Below are positions 8,829 through 17,259 of a stretch of 55,968 bases of DNA, piece by piece. The stretch spans positions 9,388 to 65,355 of the forward strand of contig NZ_QNSE01000018.1 in assembly GCF_003315485.1 (NCBI RefSeq). Reading direction: 5' to 3'. Made by a program: the position numbers and the translations under genes. Each line of letters starts with the position of its first letter. Within the stretch, counting starts at the first letter, position 1. The DNA comes from Marinomonas rhizomae. Lineage in GTDB: Bacteria; Pseudomonadota; Gammaproteobacteria; Pseudomonadales; Marinomonadaceae. The notes under the pieces were generated by a model. It had not been told where the DNA came from, ran no database searches, and saw only the letters and a list, made by a program, of their open reading frames with translations.

Positions 8829-9767
8829 CTAACTCCCTTTTGTCATTTGTTGAATAATGGTCATAGCTTGGGCAACCACAGCAGACGGCTCTGTCGCACC
8901 ATCAGGCAACAAGACAACAGAAGACTCTTTGGCAATCGCGCGTTTCGCTTCTATCGCTTTCGATGCAAGGTCAAGCTGAATGGCTTTTTGGCCTTCTTCA
9001 GTCGCCGCGGCTTCACCAACCTGACGCAGTGCTTCCGCTTGCGCTGATGCCACTGCGACGATAGCTTTCGCCTCACCTTCTGCACGCAACACTTGCTCTT
9101 CTTTATCGGCTTCTGCCGCCAACACCACGGACGCTTTTTCGCCTTCAGCACGGTTAATCGCGGCTTGACGATCACCTTCAGATTCCAGAATTTGCGCACG
9201 CTTCACACGTTCCGCTTTCATTTGGGCTTCCATAGCTTCCATCACAGATTGTGGCGGCACAATGTCTTTTATCTCGTAACGCAGTACCTGAATACCCCAA
9301 GGACCTGCCGCATCGTTAATTGACGCGACAATATTGGTATTCAGCACATCACGCTCTTCGAACGTTTTATCCAATTCCATTTTACCCAACTCAGAACGCA
9401 TGGTTGTTTGAGCTAACTGAGTCACAGCAAAAACGTAATCATCCACACCATACGTCGCTTTGTAAGGGTCTAATACGCGGAAATACAACACGCCATCCAC
9501 ATGCAAAGAAATATTATCTTTCGTAATCGCACTTTGCTCTGGTACATCCACCGCTTGTTCTTTTAAAGAACGATCCGCAGAAATACGATCAATAAAAGGC
9601 AGAATGAAGTTTAAACCCGCCTCTTTCGTCGATTGGTATTTACCAAATCGCTCAATAACGTATGCCTGATTCTGCGGCACAAATTTAATCGAGCCCTTTA
9701 ATAAAAAGATGACCAGTACGAGAACCAGCGTTTGTACACTCAATATATAGCTAAGTAACTCTTCCAT
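8829..9767 (-). CDS. SPFH/band 7 (stomatin-like, QmcA-type) membrane protein
   Basis: 312 aa. One N-terminal membrane segment (about 8-27) precedes a band 7 domain (about 28-180: FVPQNQAYVIERFGKY, then GLNFILPFID). A long Ala/Glu/Arg-rich helix follows (about 180-260), and the end is hydrophobic (VVAQAMTIIQQM). This is the layout of QmcA/paraslipin proteins, which oligomerise in the inner membrane and modulate membrane proteases such as FtsH. A GGATT ribosome site precedes the ATG. It forms a two-gene operon with NfeD. Confidence 0.92.
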   Translation of the reverse strand: MEELLSYILSVQTLVLVLVIFLLKGSIKFVPQNQAYVIERFGKYQSTKEAGLNFILPFIDRISADRSLKEQAVDVPEQSAITKDNISLHVDGVLYFRVLDPYKATYGVDDYVFAVTQLAQTTMRSELGKMELDKTFEERDVLNTNIVASINDAAGPWGIQVLRYEIKDIVPPQSVMEAMEAQMKAERVKRAQILESEGDRQAAINRAEGEKASVVLAAEADKEEQVLRAEGEAKAIVAVASAQAEALRQVGEAAATEEGQKAIQLDLASKAIEAKRAIAKESSVVLLPDGATEPSAVVAQAMTIIQQMTKGS

Positions 9768-9949
9768 AACAATGAATCCTTAATTTTCAAAACACATCCG
9801 ACTTATATTTTCACCAAGATGTTATGAATCACCACGCACAAAAATACAAGCAGAACGACTATTTTATCGCTACCATAGTAAGCACTGTTAAGGTGCAAAA
9901 GTCACCAATAAAACCAGATTAATTAAAGCAGCAATGAGATCTTTACACG

Positions 9950-10771
9950 ATGTCGAGCAACGACTCTTTTCACTACCAACATATTAAAGAACTCCCCGGC
10001 GTGGTTATTAGTGAAGCAAGGCTCACGGCGTTTCATTTTCAGCCACACTACCATTTGGATTACCATATAGGGCTTGTTACCCAAGGTTCCCAACACCAGA
10101 AAGTTCAACATAAAACTCTGGACTTAGTTCCTAAGCAAATTTGCCTAATGCCACCAGGCGACGTTCACGATGGTTCAGGGCGAAACAATACAACCCGCCA
10201 CTTAAAAACCTTTCGAGTTCCCATAGAATTAATGCAAGCCGCGCTGCTCGACAGCCAAGCTCGAGACACTAACCTTCAACTGGCTCCATCGATAATCGAT
10301 CAACCCACACACAACCGTTCGTTTTTACAGCTGTTTCAAGTATTCGACTCAAACCAATACGCCAGCCAGCTTCACAAAGACAGTTTATGGACCAATGCAC
10401 TATCAAATTTACTGTTTGCGGCAGAGAAAAAACCACCAACCCAAGAAACATTTTCTCTGACAAATCAGCAACTAAAACACGTTAGAGAGTATTGCGAAGC
10501 CAATCTATCTAGCAAAATCTCCTTAAATAACTTAGCGGAGTTATGTGGACTAACGCGCTTTCAATTCATTCGACGCTTCCAAAAGCAAACTGGACTCGCG
10601 CCACACGCTTGGCTAATGCGCCTAAGATTAGAACGGGCTTGCACGCAATTAGCCAAATCAAATGCGATGATTACCGACATCGCGGCCGATGTCGGTTTTT
10701 ATGACCAAAGCCATTTCAATCGAGTCTTTAAACAAGCTTTTGGCGTTGCACCATCAAACTATCGCTGTTAA
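9950..10771 (+). CDS. AraC-family regulator with cupin sensor domain
   Basis: 273 aa. Residues about 10-95 form a cupin-like effector domain (FHFQPHYHLDYHIGLVTQG, MPPGDVHDG). The last 100 residues hold two helix-turn-helix motifs: LNNLAELCGLTRFQFIRRFQKQTG and ITDIAADVGFYDQSHFNRVFKQAFG. The pattern fits AraC-like regulators often found next to amino-acid exporters, but no exporter is adjacent here; the neighbour is a convergent threonine aldolase gene 21 bases away. The target is unknown. The 182-base region upstream (9768-9949) shows nothing else. Confidence 0.88.
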   Translation: MSSNDSFHYQHIKELPGVVISEARLTAFHFQPHYHLDYHIGLVTQGSQHQKVQHKTLDLVPKQICLMPPGDVHDGSGRNNTTRHLKTFRVPIELMQAALLDSQARDTNLQLAPSIIDQPTHNRSFLQLFQVFDSNQYASQLHKDSLWTNALSNLLFAAEKKPPTQETFSLTNQQLKHVREYCEANLSSKISLNNLAELCGLTRFQFIRRFQKQTGLAPHAWLMRLRLERACTQLAKSNAMITDIAADVGFYDQSHFNRVFKQAFGVAPSNYRC

Positions 10772-10792
10772 TTAAAGTTCCTCGTAACAGAA

Positions 10793-11860
10793 CTATTGCG
10801 CTGCAAACGCTTTCGCAGATGCGATAAACGCTTCCACGCCTTCTTTTGGTGTTCTAAAAGAAGTTACTAGACGAACAACACCTTCTTCCCATCGACCACC
10901 ATAAAACGCGTAACCTTCTGCTAATAAGTAATCTTCCATGCCTTCTGGCAAGGTACAAAACAACATATTGGCCTGAGCTGGCGTATTAATTTTTACGCCC
11001 GGGACGGTTTTCAAACCGTCTTGCAACAGTGCCATCATGGCATTGGCATGAGTCGCATTCGTGCGCCACAAATCATCTGTTAAATAAGCAATCATCTGAG
11101 AAGACAACAAACGCATTTTGGAATGCAAATGACCGCCACGTTTGCGACGATAACCGAGCTCTTTCGCTACCTTTTCGCTAGAAATCCCTTTGTCTTCCAA
11201 AGCTTGTTTGAACACCACAATGGCTTCAGATGCCATCACGCCATTTTTCGTCGCACCAAAAGACACAATATCCACGCCCGCTTTCCATGTCATTTCGGCT
11301 GGCGAACAACCCAAAGCGAGCAACGCATTGGCAAAACGTGCACCATCCATATGAACTGGCAAGCCTGCCGTTTTAGCCACATCGGTAATAGCGTGAATTT
11401 CTTCTAACGAGTACACACTCCCTACTTCCGTAACCTGAGAAAGGCTAATAATCGACGGCTGACAAGAATGCACATCACCGATTTTTTGATTGACCAATTT
11501 TTGCAACTGAACAGGATCCATCTTGGCATCCACGCCACCAATACCGACAAAACGCGCGCCACTGGTATAAAACTCCGGCGCGGTACATTCATCATTTAAT
11601 AAGTGGCTTTCTGTGTGACACAGCACACTGCCCCAAGGTGGCGTAAAGGCACTCACTCCTAACGAATTCGCAGCCGTCCCAGTAGACACCAAAAAGACAT
11701 CTACATCGCACTCGAAAAGTTCCGACAACATACGCGTGACTTGCGCCGTGCCATCATCATTTCCATACGGCATCGCATCACCTTGTGCGGCTTCCATCAT
11801 GGCTTTAAAAACAGACTCTGATGCACCGGCAATATTGTCACTGGTAAACGCAACCTTCAT
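10793..11860 (-). CDS. Low-specificity L-threonine aldolase-like PLP enzyme
   Basis: 355 aa, fold-type I PLP enzyme of the beta-eliminating lyase/threonine aldolase family. Visible signatures are YGNDDGTAQVTRMLSELFECD near residues 32-50, a MDGARFANAL block (Asp binding the PLP nitrogen), and the Schiff-base lysine in SFGATKNGVMASEA. The expected reaction is cleavage of L-threonine or L-allo-threonine to glycine and acetaldehyde in the cytosol. The length is slightly above the usual 330-345. It faces the AraC gene convergently and is separated from the upstream minus-strand gene by a terminator. Confidence 0.85.
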   Translation of the reverse strand: MKVAFTSDNIAGASESVFKAMMEAAQGDAMPYGNDDGTAQVTRMLSELFECDVDVFLVSTGTAANSLGVSAFTPPWGSVLCHTESHLLNDECTAPEFYTSGARFVGIGGVDAKMDPVQLQKLVNQKIGDVHSCQPSIISLSQVTEVGSVYSLEEIHAITDVAKTAGLPVHMDGARFANALLALGCSPAEMTWKAGVDIVSFGATKNGVMASEAIVVFKQALEDKGISSEKVAKELGYRRKRGGHLHSKMRLLSSQMIAYLTDDLWRTNATHANAMMALLQDGLKTVPGVKINTPAQANMLFCTLPEGMEDYLLAEGYAFYGGRWEEGVVRLVTSFRTPKEGVEAFIASAKAFAAQ

Positions 11861-11961
11861 CGAACTACTCCTTAAATCAAATTATTCAGATCAATGAGTA
11901 CTATCATGACAGCGTTTAAAAGCGAGCGCTTGGATTTTTGTGCAGCGTAAAAAAGTAAAAC

Positions 11962-11995
11962 GGCACCTCCCACAAAACTAAATGAAGGAAGTGCT
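11962..11995 (-). terminator. Terminator after the GNAT-C39 gene
   Basis: GGCACCTCC (11962-11970) pairs with GGAAGTGCT (11987-11995), allowing two G-U pairs. On the minus strand the stem runs into GTTTTACTTTTTT, so it ends the gene at 12033-13199. Confidence 0.7.
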
Positions 11996-12032
11996 GTGAG
12001 TTACTTGAAGAATTAACAGAGAGGAAAGCTAT

Positions 12033-13199
12033 TTACTGCGTGTTAAGCACGACCGTAGCTTGAAGTCGGCTCCGCCCAAAGCGCGACATTTTTTCAAACT
12101 CATCACGGGCTATCGGCACAAATTGGCAATCCAACGGGCTTGGCGGATCGTCAGGAAATTTTTTATCATCATCCAAATCCGGATCATGCACCAAAATACA
12201 ATGTTCATCGTAGCCCGACATCACCACCCAATGAGGAGATTTTTTACCATCCATGCGAAAGGTGCTGATCAAAATAATCGCCAAGGCACCAGAATCGAAA
12301 GCTTCTATTAATTGCTCTAACGGCATGGCTGTATAATGTAAGGGAACATCGACTTCTTCGCATTGTTTAGCAAAACCTTGATGGACGCGAGTAATGACAT
12401 TTTTTTTCAGTTCATTTCGCACACTGTCGACAAACAAGGGGCCTTCTTCGCTCAACCAAACATCCGCTGACAAGCCACGTTTCTTCGCCGCCAAAGCCAA
12501 TCCCATCGGATGACAACCGCCATGACCAGAGGTCATGAAAATCGTCGTCGCTTCACGCCAAATTTCCAACTCGTCATTAGGCGTCGCTTGATAGCCTGGA
12601 CACATTGAAGACAACACCATTTGCAAGGATGCTGGACCACAGGTAAACGGCGTACCTTGCGCTAACCAGGGAATGGCTCGCGTGGTTTGCTCGTCACCGG
12701 TATGACGCAAACGTTTCTGCATACGAATGGCATCAGTTTGGTCTTCGTAATAAGCATCATAATGACCAAATTCCTTGTAGCCCATTTTTTGATACAAGGC
12801 GATAGCATTATGATTCACATCACTGACCTCCAAACGCAGCAACATCTTGCCTTTTTTAAGGGCTTTTTCCTCACAGGCTTGGATCAGTAATTTGCCAATA
12901 CCAAGACCACGCGCCTCAGGCGAAACCGCAAGCGAATACAAACGCGCCAAATGAGTACCTTGACGAAGGTGCAACAAGGCATAACCCAACAGCTCGCCGC
13001 CTTCCTTCATTGCCACAACCTGTTTCACCACAAATAATGCCGAGCCAGAACTGGTAATCGCATTACGAAAGCTACGACGGCTCAAACGGTCGCCAGTAAA
13101 GGCTTTGCTCTCCAACACGAGCAAGGCTTTTAAATCGTCTAAAGTGGCTAAACATATATCAACATCTGGGGAAAAATGGGTGACCGAGCTTGTGATCAT
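12033..13199 (-). CDS. GNAT acetyltransferase fused to peptidase C39-like domain
   Basis: 388 aa from ATG 13199, which has GAGG at a better distance than the upstream ATG at 13220. Residues 1-165 are a GNAT domain with the acetyl-CoA loop ARGLGIGKLL near 96-105. Residues about 175-388 are papain-like, of the C39 type, with candidate catalytic Cys187 (TPFTCGPASLQM), His323 (SPHWVVMSGYD) and Asp339 (VHDPD). The adjacent divergent gene encodes a RimK-like ATP-grasp ligase. Such GNAT/peptidase plus ligase neighbourhoods have been proposed, by comparative genomics, to modify or make peptides; no substrate is known to me. There is no signal peptide, so it is probably cytosolic. Confidence 0.85.
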   Translation of the reverse strand: MITSSVTHFSPDVDICLATLDDLKALLVLESKAFTGDRLSRRSFRNAITSSGSALFVVKQVVAMKEGGELLGYALLHLRQGTHLARLYSLAVSPEARGLGIGKLLIQACEEKALKKGKMLLRLEVSDVNHNAIALYQKMGYKEFGHYDAYYEDQTDAIRMQKRLRHTGDEQTTRAIPWLAQGTPFTCGPASLQMVLSSMCPGYQATPNDELEIWREATTIFMTSGHGGCHPMGLALAAKKRGLSADVWLSEEGPLFVDSVRNELKKNVITRVHQGFAKQCEEVDVPLHYTAMPLEQLIEAFDSGALAIILISTFRMDGKKSPHWVVMSGYDEHCILVHDPDLDDDKKFPDDPPSPLDCQFVPIARDEFEKMSRFGRSRLQATVVLNTQ

Positions 13200-13396
13200 T
13201 ACATCGCCTCTAAAGGGCAAAAGGTCGCTAGGATCGTCGAATCATCACTTTTTTAATCACTACAACATAGAGTGAAAAAAAACACGATTTAACGATGGAA
13301 ATTTTCGCGCATTCTAGAGCGAAACCTGTCTAAAAGATAGCAAAAAACAGTCTATTTTTTCATCAAAAAAACATTGTATTTTTCCATTTAAGACTA

Positions 13397-13425
13397 TTGT
13401 TAAATTAGTAAAACGAGCGCATTAT
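13397..13425 (+). promoter_or_regulatory. Candidate promoter of the RimK-like gene
   Basis: TTGTTA (13397-13402), 17 bases, CATTAT (13420-13425), about 95 bases before the start codon. The whole 13200-13518 stretch is the AT-rich divergent control region of the two genes and contains no other gene I can support. Confidence 0.4.
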
Positions 13426-13518
13426 CCGCACAAATTGAGGGCTCTTTTTACCCCCCTTTTTAAAGCAACGTTTACACATTCATAGTGGTTTTTTTAAGTA
13501 AAAGGAAAAGCACACCCA

Positions 13519-14997
13519 ATGTCACAGACATACATTGTTGTTGATCAGGCCAAAGATTGGTCCGCGTTTTTACCGAGTGATCGAGTGATCACTTTTACTC
13601 AATACCTAAACTTGGCCGCGACAAAAAACCAAGGACGAACACGAATCATCAACCTTTGTAAAAGCAGCAAATATCTGTCTGACGGATATTACTGTTCGCT
13701 GTTGGCTGAAAGCCGTGGTCATCACGTTATGCCTTCCGTACGTGTGCTTAACGACCTAAGTAAAAAAGACCTTTATGAGCTAGAAATCTCTCAGTGGCTG
13801 CCTTTGCTTGCGAAAAAACTCGCTAAGCCAGAAGCGCCGGTGGAAATGAAATTCCACTGCGTGTTCGGAAAAACCATTCATCCAGAGATGAAGGAATTTG
13901 CACGCAAACTATTCGAAAGCTTTCCAAGTCCTGTATTGGAAGTAACTTTGAAATTCCGCAAGGAATGGCAAGTCACCGCCCTTTTCTCTACATCACAAAG
14001 TAAGTTAAACGACGCGGAAGAAACCCTATTCGCCGAATCATTAGAAGCTTTCAGCAACAAGGTATGGAGCAAAGGTCGTATTCAACGCGCGGCGAAGTTC
14101 GACATGGCGATTCTGGTCAACCCAGAAGAAGCCATGCCGCCAAGTGATGACCAAGCGATTAAAAAGTTTATCCAAGCTGGTAAACAACTTGGTATACATG
14201 TGGATACGATAGGCCCAAAAGACATCATGCGTCTGCCAGAATATGACGGTTTGTTCATTCGTGAAACCACCAATATAGACCACCATACCTACCGCTTCGC
14301 CAAAAAAGCAGAAGGCTTAGGTTTAGTCGTTATGGATGATCCACAATCTATCATGCGCTGCACCAACAAAGTCTACTTGGCAGACTTGTTTAATACTCAC
14401 AAAGTACCGTGTCCAAAAACACGCATCGTACACAAGGGTGAAGACAGCGTAGAAGAGGCATTGGAAGCCGTAATCAGCTACCCAATGGTGGTAAAAATAC
14501 CGGATGGTGCGTTTTCTAAAGGCGTGATCAAAGCAGAAAACCGCGAAGCGCTGACCGAAAGTTTGAACACCTTGTTTAAAAAGTCCTCTTTGCTATTGGT
14601 TCAAGAATATCTATACACTGAGTTCGACTGGCGTATCGGCGTACTGAATAATAAACCGATCTTTGCTTGTCGTTACTACATGGTAAAAAACCACTGGCAA
14701 ATTTACCAACATACAGGTAGCAAAAGCCAAAGCGGCGGATTTGATACTTTACCAACCTTCGAAGTGCCACGACGCGTGCTACAAGCTGCCATCGCCGCTA
14801 CCAAACCGATTGGCGACGGTTTATACGGCGTAGACGTAAAAGAAATTAACGGCCGTGGCTACGTAATTGAAGTAAACGACAACCCAAGCATCGACCGTGG
14901 CGTTGAAGACAAATACCTCGGAGACGAACTCTATATGCACATAATGTCTGAATTCCTACGCCGCATGCAGGTGAAACGTGGAGATATTCACGCTTGA
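13519..14997 (+). CDS. RimK-like ATP-grasp ligase with RLAN N-terminal domain
   Basis: 492 aa. Residues about 1-150 match the RLAN domain found in front of some RimK-like ligases (IVVDQAKDWSAFLPSDRVITF, then SDGYYCSLLAESRGHHVMPS). The C-terminal half (about 285-485) is ATP-grasp: YPMVVKIPDGAFSKGV, the LLVQEYLYTEFDWRIGVL strand, and the metal-binding EVNDNPSIDRG. ATP-grasp ligases of this kind join a carboxylate to an amine through an acyl phosphate, often adding amino acids to peptides or proteins. It starts behind AAAGGAAAAG and is divergent from the GNAT-C39 gene. The substrate is unknown; it is not ribosomal RimK itself, which lacks RLAN and is shorter. Confidence 0.88.
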   Translation: MSQTYIVVDQAKDWSAFLPSDRVITFTQYLNLAATKNQGRTRIINLCKSSKYLSDGYYCSLLAESRGHHVMPSVRVLNDLSKKDLYELEISQWLPLLAKKLAKPEAPVEMKFHCVFGKTIHPEMKEFARKLFESFPSPVLEVTLKFRKEWQVTALFSTSQSKLNDAEETLFAESLEAFSNKVWSKGRIQRAAKFDMAILVNPEEAMPPSDDQAIKKFIQAGKQLGIHVDTIGPKDIMRLPEYDGLFIRETTNIDHHTYRFAKKAEGLGLVVMDDPQSIMRCTNKVYLADLFNTHKVPCPKTRIVHKGEDSVEEALEAVISYPMVVKIPDGAFSKGVIKAENREALTESLNTLFKKSSLLLVQEYLYTEFDWRIGVLNNKPIFACRYYMVKNHWQIYQHTGSKSQSGGFDTLPTFEVPRRVLQAAIAATKPIGDGLYGVDVKEINGRGYVIEVNDNPSIDRGVEDKYLGDELYMHIMSEFLRRMQVKRGDIHA

Positions 14998-15026
14998 TAA
15001 GTAAGCACACTCACACTAGACATACG

Positions 15027-15054
15027 AAAGGCGACTGATGAGTCGCCTTTTTTG
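15027..15054 (+). terminator. Strong terminator after the RimK-like gene
   Basis: AAAGGCGACT (15027-15036), loop GATG, AGTCGCCTTT (15041-15050), then TTT. Both arms are ten bases and perfect. Confidence 0.9.
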
Positions 15055-15165
15055 TTTAGGCCTTCCTCTTTTGTCTTCAAGAGGAAGGCGGAGGATGGGG
15101 GTGTTCTTTGTTTCCTCTCAATCACTTTATATTCATGACCTTTACTCCGCCCTGCTGGGCGTGTA

Positions 15166-15189
15166 ACTTTTGCCCGGATCCGCAAAAGT
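15166..15189. repeat. Palindromic element in a gene-free stretch
   Basis: ACTTTTGC (15166-15173) and GCAAAAGT (15182-15189) flank CCGGATCC. It sits in the gene-poor region 15055-15245, next to the broken toxin gene. It may be a degraded mobile-element end; nothing else is recognisable there. Confidence 0.4.
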
Positions 15190-15245
15190 AACCAAAGAGT
15201 CTCTACTAGCAACAGAAGAAGTAAACCAAGGATTGATAAAACCTT

Positions 15246-15571
15246 ATGTCAGAAGAACAAAACGAACTTAATGTTTACGAGCCAAAGCGGTTTAATAAGG
15301 CATTAAGTAAACCCTCTGAAGTACAGCTCAAGTTAGTTGAAGATGAAATAGATAAAATCGTCGCTCGTCCCGAAATTGGAGAACAAAAGAAAGGTGATCT
15401 TGCCCATCTGAGAGTTCACAAATTTAAACTGGAAAACAGCAAGTTCTAATAGGTTATTCATAGATTGAACAACGACTTGATATCTACTTGTTGCAATTTG
15501 GATCACACGAAAACTTCTATCAAAAAGCAAAAGTTCAACGTAAAACTGATCTCACAAAGATAAAAACCTAA
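15246..15571 (+). pseudogene. Broken RelE/ParE-family toxin
   Basis: The first 67 codons read like a RelE/ParE toxin (NVYEPKRFNKALSK, EDEIDKIVARPEIGEQKKGDLAHLRVHKFKL) and then stop. The rest of the domain continues in another frame from base 15440: QVLIGYS, a TAG stop at 15461-15463, then IEQRLDIYLLQFGSHENFYQKAK to a TAA at 15569-15571. So there is one frameshift near 15438-15440 and one nonsense codon where the family usually has Trp. No antitoxin gene is intact beside it. This looks like a decaying orphan toxin. Confidence 0.8.
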
Positions 15572-15688
15572 ACCGCTGACAAAAAAGTAAGGAGTGAATC
15601 ACTACTCTTTTAGCGGGAAAGACTTTTATTTTTTGGCAACTTGATCAAGCTGTCCACTCTCGGTTTTGCAACACTACTCAATAGCCGT

Positions 15689-15832
15689 CTATGTCCTCAA
15701 ATGTTTGCCGACATCATCCCAATAGTCGTTGTAGGCTGTCACATGCTCAAGGCCTGAAGACAACATCTGTTCGCAGCATACTAGCTTGTCTGTTGGTCTT
15801 GCGACACGCATTTTAGCTGTCTTGGGGATCAT
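15689..15832 (-). pseudogene. N-terminal remnant of a VOC/glyoxalase-like protein
   Basis: 47 codons (MIPKTAKMRVARPTDKL, then SGLEHVTAYND) resemble the first strand and helix of vicinal oxygen chelate proteins of the form RVARPTxxL...F...GL. The similarity ends near YNDYWDD and the frame stops, so most of the domain is missing. The surrounding 15572-15927 holds no other supportable gene. The assignment is from memory of the motif and is tentative. Confidence 0.4.
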
Positions 15833-15927
15833 GAGAAACTCCAGATTCTTGGTTGGTTTATAGTTTAACGCCAAGAAACTTCGGAGAAATACAACTCACT
15901 GCGCGTGATCGATCACAGCAATAGGCT

Positions 15928-16359
15928 TTACTTATACAGTATTTCGACACGCATCGGCGCAAGCACTTTAAGCACTTGGTTCTGTTGCGTATAAGTTAAA
16001 CCGGCTTTTTTCATGGCATTTACCAACAAATCGACGATTAAATTAAAGTCAGTTTCACTGATGTTTTGACCCTGATGCACTCTCAACATGGTGTCGCCAG
16101 TATAGATACAAGGACCGCCCGTATTTACACAAAGATGCTCGATGAATTTTTCACGAAATCGCCTAATATTGGTTTTTTTAAAATAGCGATAAATGGTTTC
16201 GTTGAAGCTAATTTCATTAATGAGGTTATCGGTAATGGCTTCAACCGTTGGCATACCACCAATTTCATCATACAAACTTTGTGGTACTTTGTTTGGCGCT
16301 GCGCAAGCAACCAGAAACAAGCTAAATGCAATGAATGAGGCTTTCACTAGCTTTACCAT
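15928..16359 (-). CDS. Group 1 truncated hemoglobin with lipoprotein signal
   Basis: 143 aa. The start MVKLVKASFIAFSLFLVAC is a lipoprotein signal peptide with a lipobox ending at Cys19. The globin follows: YDEIGGMPTVEAI (helix A/B region), a FxxFREKFIEHL stretch, then CIYTGDTMLRVHQG, where the His is the likely proximal heme ligand. Group 1 truncated globins bind O2 or NO. A lipid-anchored form should act in the periplasm, which is unusual. It overlaps the DUF3034 gene by 7 bases, so it is the third gene of a cupredoxin-DUF3034-globin operon. Function, possibly NO or redox chemistry, is inference. Confidence 0.85.
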   Translation of the reverse strand: MVKLVKASFIAFSLFLVACAAPNKVPQSLYDEIGGMPTVEAITDNLINEISFNETIYRYFKKTNIRRFREKFIEHLCVNTGGPCIYTGDTMLRVHQGQNISETDFNLIVDLLVNAMKKAGLTYTQQNQVLKVLAPMRVEILYK

Positions 16360-17225
16360 AAATACCCCGTCATGGATAAATAAATGCCTTCTTGATCTTT
16401 TTTAGTCGCAATCGTACCTAAGTCTGCATAGGCTACGGTGAAATTAACGTTTTTGTTCGGCATGTAGCTTACGAAGATATCTTTCCAATCAGTTTCTTCT
16501 ACACTCGATAGATTGCTTGGCTTTTGGCGATATTCTATGCCCACCACCCAATTAGGCGATAACAATAAGCCAACACTGCCTTCCATCATCACTTGGTAAT
16601 CGTTGTTGTCAGGACCACTAAAGCCCAACAAGCCCATTTCATTGGCTTTAGTCGCGCGAGCGGTGATATTCCATACGAGGTTGTAACCAGCAACAGCACC
16701 TAAATGCACCTTGGTTGCAGCAACATAAAAATCTGTACCGTAGTCGTCTTGCGCGCCAAGATATGAAGCAACCGTATCATTGTCTAACTGCTTATATTGC
16801 ATTCCTACACTCACTTGAGGATAAGCTGAGTAAACCGCATCGCCATATAAACGTACTTTAACGCCAAGGATATCTTGTTTGATTTGTTCAGAGCTTAGGC
16901 TTAGCCCTGTAATTAGGGATGCAGGTAAAACAAATGTTTGTTGAGCGTAACTTAGTTCAACTCTGTCATAAAAGCTGGTCGCTATACCGATAGAACTCAA
17001 GCGATAATCACTGACGTTCACATCTGTCATAAAAAATGAAGCAGCCGTTTCATCACGACTATCATAGCCAGCCAAAATGGCCCAGGGAACCAGTCCTCCA
17101 CCGCCGCTTCCTTCAACTTGTGTAAGCCCTGCTGTGGCCAGAATTTTGCCATCGGCCGCCATGCCTGACAAAGTCCACATGGCAAGACTATTGAGCAGCA
17201 ATATTTTGATCATATTTTTGTTCAT
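16353..17225 (-). CDS. DUF3034 family outer-membrane-like protein
   Basis: 290 aa from ATG 17225, chosen because AGGA lies 5 bases upstream and a signal peptide (MNKNMIKILLLNSLAMWTLSGMA) follows; an ATG farther upstream at 17315 overlaps the previous gene. The mature part is rich in alternating hydrophobic strands and aromatic turns (GGGLVPWAILAGY, SSIGIATSFYDRVELSYA, TAKVHLGAVAGYNLVWN) and ends in W, as outer-membrane beta-barrels do. The family is described only as DUF3034. It lies between a cupredoxin-like gene and a lipoprotein globin, which suggests a shared envelope redox or metal function; that is inference. Confidence 0.82.
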   Translation of the reverse strand: MNKNMIKILLLNSLAMWTLSGMAADGKILATAGLTQVEGSGGGGLVPWAILAGYDSRDETAASFFMTDVNVSDYRLSSIGIATSFYDRVELSYAQQTFVLPASLITGLSLSSEQIKQDILGVKVRLYGDAVYSAYPQVSVGMQYKQLDNDTVASYLGAQDDYGTDFYVAATKVHLGAVAGYNLVWNITARATKANEMGLLGFSGPDNNDYQVMMEGSVGLLLSPNWVVGIEYRQKPSNLSSVEETDWKDIFVSYMPNKNVNFTVAYADLGTIATKKDQEGIYLSMTGYLW

Positions 17226-17259
17226 TAACATCCTGCCACACATTAAATTTGGATCAAGT

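Noticed and set aside
14988..15212. 74-codon minus-strand frame downstream of the RimK-like gene
   Set aside because: It covers the terminator and a palindromic repeat and has low-complexity content; not a credible gene.
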